Shown here: positions 61,897 through 64,000 of the stretch, in pieces | Layout of the letters: every line of letters starts with the position of its first letter | How positions within the stretch are numbered: position 1 is the first letter of the stretch | From: Gemmatimonadota bacterium | GTDB taxonomy: Bacteria > Gemmatimonadota > Gemmatimonadetes > Gemmatimonadales > Gemmatimonadaceae | Assembly: GCA_026387895.1 (NCBI GenBank) | Contig: JAPLKT010000121.1 | Span: 24,154 to 88,153, forward strand | Reading direction: 5' to 3' | Length of the DNA: 64,000 nt | Notes under the pieces: model-generated | The model's database searches: none | What the model saw: the letters and a program-made list of their open reading frames with translations, nothing else | What the model was told of the DNA's origin: nothing | Translations under genes and position numbers: made by a program

Positions 61897-62664
61897 CTAT
61901 GACGGCCTTGCGTCAGGTACGGCAGCTCCGCCGGGCGTTCGCGTCCAGATCCAGCCTTCGACAGCAGCGAGGGACAGATCTTCCGGCGGCGACGCCTGAC
62001 CCAGAAGAAAATCCTTCGCGCAGAGCAGGCAGACCGCCGAATCTAGGGCGTCGGCATTTTGCTCGAGGACTGTCACATCCGCGGGGAGCACGAACTGGTG
62101 CCGCAGTGCCGCAATAATCTCTCGTCGTTCCTCGACCTGATCCGGGTTCTTGTACCTCGAGGAACGAACACCCCACACGCCGAGGGTGGCGGCAGGATAT
62201 ACCTCGATCGCGGAAATCCCAGCCGTGAGCTCGGGCGACCAGGCGAGGGGAATAGGTAGCCCGAGACGTCGGCGGAGTTCGCCCAACACGCGCAGCGCGG
62301 CATGTGCTGTGCGCGCAATCCGATCAGCGCCAACATCCAGCGGGGTCTTGCCGAGTGTGCGCTGGGTGAACCGGTCGGTCGCGCGCCGAAAGATATCGTT
62401 CGGCGCGACCATAAGTTCATCGCCAGCGCGGTGGTTCGCGAGCGACACGCCGAGGGGTTGCGGCCACCCGAGTGGGGCATCGAGGGCTAAGAGCACGGGA
62501 TCTGTGGAGCTGATCCACGACGCGATGTAGTCAGCCGCCGAACGATCTTTTCCGCAGACGACCACCTCGTCGATGCGCGCGATTGTGCCGTCGAGTGACC
62601 CGCGCGCCACGCCGACCTTGGAGTTCTCGGTAGCACAGTCGACGCCGATGAGTTGAATTGTCAT
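61897..62664 (-). CDS. DUF429 family protein
   Basis: The 255-residue protein from ATG 62664 has IGVDCATENSKVGVARG at residues 5-21, LALDAPLGWP and RATDRFT, AIEVYPAATL and DALDSAVCLLCA, all typical of DUF429 proteins, which have an RNase-H/actin-like fold with conserved acidic residues. Their reaction is not known. It lies 31 nt after the PP-loop ATPase gene, so the two form an operon. The frame upstream of the ATG is an antisense extension and is rejected. Confidence 0.85.
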   Translation of the reverse strand: MTIQLIGVDCATENSKVGVARGSLDGTIARIDEVVVCGKDRSAADYIASWISSTDPVLLALDAPLGWPQPLGVSLANHRAGDELMVAPNDIFRRATDRFTQRTLGKTPLDVGADRIARTAHAALRVLGELRRRLGLPIPLAWSPELTAGISAIEVYPAATLGVWGVRSSRYKNPDQVEERREIIAALRHQFVLPADVTVLEQNADALDSAVCLLCAKDFLLGQASPPEDLSLAAVEGWIWTRTPGGAAVPDARPS

Positions 62665-62695
62665 GTCTGAAAGCCTTGTGAACAGCAACGCGAGA

Positions 62696-63415
62696 TTAGA
62701 GCGCGACCGCCGAATACCCAGTCCCGATGGGATCAAGCTCCGTGTAGGCAAAGCGCTCGTCTCGCAGGATTGTCTCCCCGACGCGGATCGGGATGGGCTC
62801 CCGAAAGTGCGGTCCATCCCAGACAAAGGTGTGGAACTCGCCACCCTCTCCGCACGGGTCCACGCTCGCCGGCAGTTCCTCGAGGAGGCTCGCATCGAAG
62901 TCACGGCCCGCGAAGGTCGCGGCGAGTTGCGTCGTGTCCACGCATACTAGGACGGCGCGGAAGCCCGCTCCTATGAAATCGGCCGCGAGGCGCGTCGTGT
63001 CACGTCCCCAGAGCGGAAAGAGCGGCGCGAAGCCCGTGCCTGCCAGTAGTTGCTCCCGGTACGCCCGGACCTCCGCTAAATACAGATCGCCGAACGCGAT
63101 GAGTTCAACAGCGGGCGCTAGCTCACGAAGCCGCGCGAGCGCTGCCCCAAACGCGGCTTCATACGCCGCATTCGACGAGGGCGATTCGAGCAGCACCTCG
63201 AACAGTGGCAGGCCTGCGGCGGCTGCTTGCGCTGCGACCAGTTCACGCCGGACGCCGTGAATGCTAACCCGGTCGTAGGTTGTCGTGATACTCGTCAGTA
63301 AGCCCACGACCTCGTAGCGCGCATCAGCGCGCAGCGCGGCCAAGGCAAGGCTGCTGTCTTTTCCACCACTCCAGCTCAGCACCACCTGTTGCCGCACGGA
63401 CAAAGCACTTTCCAT
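62696..63415 (-). CDS. PP-loop ATPase, diphthine-ammonia ligase-like (Dph6/MJ0570 family)
   Basis: The 239-residue protein has the PP-loop SGGKDS at 16-21, then HGVRREL, FGDLYLAEVRAYREQL, PLWGRDT, and DPCGEGGEFHTFVWDGPHF. The last motif is the signature of the Dph6/MJ0570 family. Eukaryotic Dph6 makes diphthamide on EF2 with ATP and ammonia; bacteria lack diphthamide, so the bacterial role differs. It shares an operon with DUF429. Confidence 0.9.
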   Translation of the reverse strand: MESALSVRQQVVLSWSGGKDSSLALAALRADARYEVVGLLTSITTTYDRVSIHGVRRELVAAQAAAAGLPLFEVLLESPSSNAAYEAAFGAALARLRELAPAVELIAFGDLYLAEVRAYREQLLAGTGFAPLFPLWGRDTTRLAADFIGAGFRAVLVCVDTTQLAATFAGRDFDASLLEELPASVDPCGEGGEFHTFVWDGPHFREPIPIRVGETILRDERFAYTELDPIGTGYSAVAL

Positions 63416-63442
63416 AAATACCGTGTTGTGAAGTCGCCAACC

Positions 63443-63799
63443 TCACGCGGCGCCGCGAAAGCCCCAGGCGTAGGCCATGACAAACATATTGAGGACCAGT
63501 AGCGCCAGCGCCGGGACTGACTCGGCGAATGCGTCGCGGGCGCGAATCCGAGCGGCGATTCCGAAAAGCATAAGCGTAGCGAGGGCAAACGCACTGAGCC
63601 CGATGAGCACAGGCACGAACATCCCCGCGATAAGCCCCAAGGCCCCAAGCATCTCCAGCGCCCCGGTGAGCCGGCGGATGCGGCTCAGTCCGAACCGCTC
63701 GAAGTCGGCGACCATCCCCCCCAGGAACAGCAAGTGGATGCCGTAGGCGAGAAAGATCACGATTGATACCACGAGCGACACTCGATATGCTATGTTCAC
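63443..63799 (-). CDS. DoxX-like membrane protein
   Basis: The 118-residue protein has four transmembrane helices and a GTG start at 63799. It has [28 protein letters not shown] sequence in the first half and [17 protein letters not shown] in the second, matching the DoxX-like family. Such proteins have no fixed biochemical role; some sit with electron-transfer genes. A longer frame to 63988 covers a region without coding signal. It lies 27 nt after the PP-loop ATPase gene's 5' end. Confidence 0.8.
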   Translation of the reverse strand: MNIAYRVSLVVSIVIFLAYGIHLLFLGGMVADFERFGLSRIRRLTGALEMLGALGLIAGMFVPVLIGLSAFALATLMLFGIAARIRARDAFAESVPALALLVLNMFVMAYAWGFRGAA

Positions 63800-63866
63800 A
63801 GAACGGCGTCCCCTGTCCGCAACCCGGCGGATACGGCATGAAGTCTCATTCAGAAGGATAACACAT

Positions 63867-64000
63867 ATGCCACTGATTTCGATTCCGTCCGTGCTGCAAA
63901 TCATCGTGGGGCTGGGGCTGCTCAACGTGTGGCTTATTCGCGCCGCATCGGCGACGGCGTACCGCGGCGGTGCCGCTAAGACCCTCAAGGAGGAGTTCGC
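63867..64000 (+). CDS. DoxX-family membrane protein (partial)
   Basis: AGAAGGA lies 8-10 nt before ATG 63867, and the frame stays open to the right edge (44 residues). It begins with [16 protein letters not shown], then [23 protein letters not shown], which resembles DoxX proteins whose second helix is followed by YRGG and KEEF. The gene is divergent from the other DoxX-like protein across 67 bp. It continues beyond the window. Confidence 0.8.
   Translation, partial: MPLISIPSVLQIIVGLGLLNVWLIRAASATAYRGGAAKTLKEEF

Noticed and set aside
63443..63988. A 181-residue protein instead of the 118-residue DoxX-like protein
   Set aside because: The extra N-terminal part overlaps the divergent partial gene and its Shine-Dalgarno; GTG 63799 is directly before the first helix.

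Overview
The window is about 64 kb of GC-rich bacterial chromosome, densely coding, with GTG starts and many 1-4 nt stop/start overlaps. SusC/SusD-type outer-membrane uptake, a RagB-like lipoprotein, RND/TolC efflux, several exported S41, M20 and P1 peptidases, a chromosomal RepA-like initiator-domain protein and two glutamine synthetase families (GSI-alpha and GSIII) fit a diderm heterotroph. Gemmatimonadota (Gemmatimonas-like) is my best inference, made from gene content alone.

Layout. 1-3.4 kb (minus): two tandem D-Ala-D-Ala-ligase-like ATP-grasp enzymes (one running off the left edge), a VanX-type D-Ala-D-Ala dipeptidase and a small zinc ribbon. 3.6-5.1 kb: class I fumarase. 5.2-10.1 kb (minus): a tightly overlapping operon with a YhaM-type exoribonuclease, a GT2 glycosyltransferase, a methyltransferase, a GT4 glycosyltransferase and an MFS transporter. 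10.2-13 kb: TolB-like propeller and S41 protease. 13.1-15.4 kb: RepA-like protein, MerR-like regulator and an acidic/basic histone-H1-like protein. 15.5-21.6 kb: TolC-adaptor-RND efflux operon. 21.8-28.3 kb: zinc-ribbon membrane protein with minisatellites, glnA, a POTRA/beta-barrel protein and GSIII. 28.5-30.3 kb: DASS transporter, tRNA-Cys and strong hairpins. 30.3-36.3 kb (minus): coupled operon of a serine hydrolase/YCF48 fusion, amidase, TauE exporter and a frameshifted persulfide-dioxygenase/rhodanese. 36.4-43.4 kb: DUF1295, DUF2283, SDR, Sco1, DigH-like glycosidase, TSUP permease, DctA-type symporter, and an AbrB/Doc toxin-antitoxin pair with a visible operator. 43.5-47 kb: a broken M20 peptidase, an intact M20 amidohydrolase and a small lipoprotein. 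47.1-60.2 kb: a divergent catabolic locus (MmsA, tartrate-type dehydrogenase, SDR and sodium symporter on minus; M20 peptidase, SusC, SusD, P1 peptidase and MBL hydrolase on plus). 60.2-64 kb: a tandem repeat array, aldehyde dehydrogenase, DUF429, a PP-loop ATPase and two DoxX-like proteins, the last cut by the right edge.

The genes read as an ordinary free-living heterotroph's chromosome with envelope construction, peptide/carboxylate uptake and nitrogen assimilation. The points most worth following are the VanX/ATP-grasp cluster, the RepA/MerR/histone-like trio, the tandem array that joins two convergent stop codons, the Doc operator, and three apparent short deletions inside conserved domains. 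No rRNA genes, CRISPR arrays, transposases, integrases or phage genes were seen. No gene-free stretch longer than about 300 bases exists.
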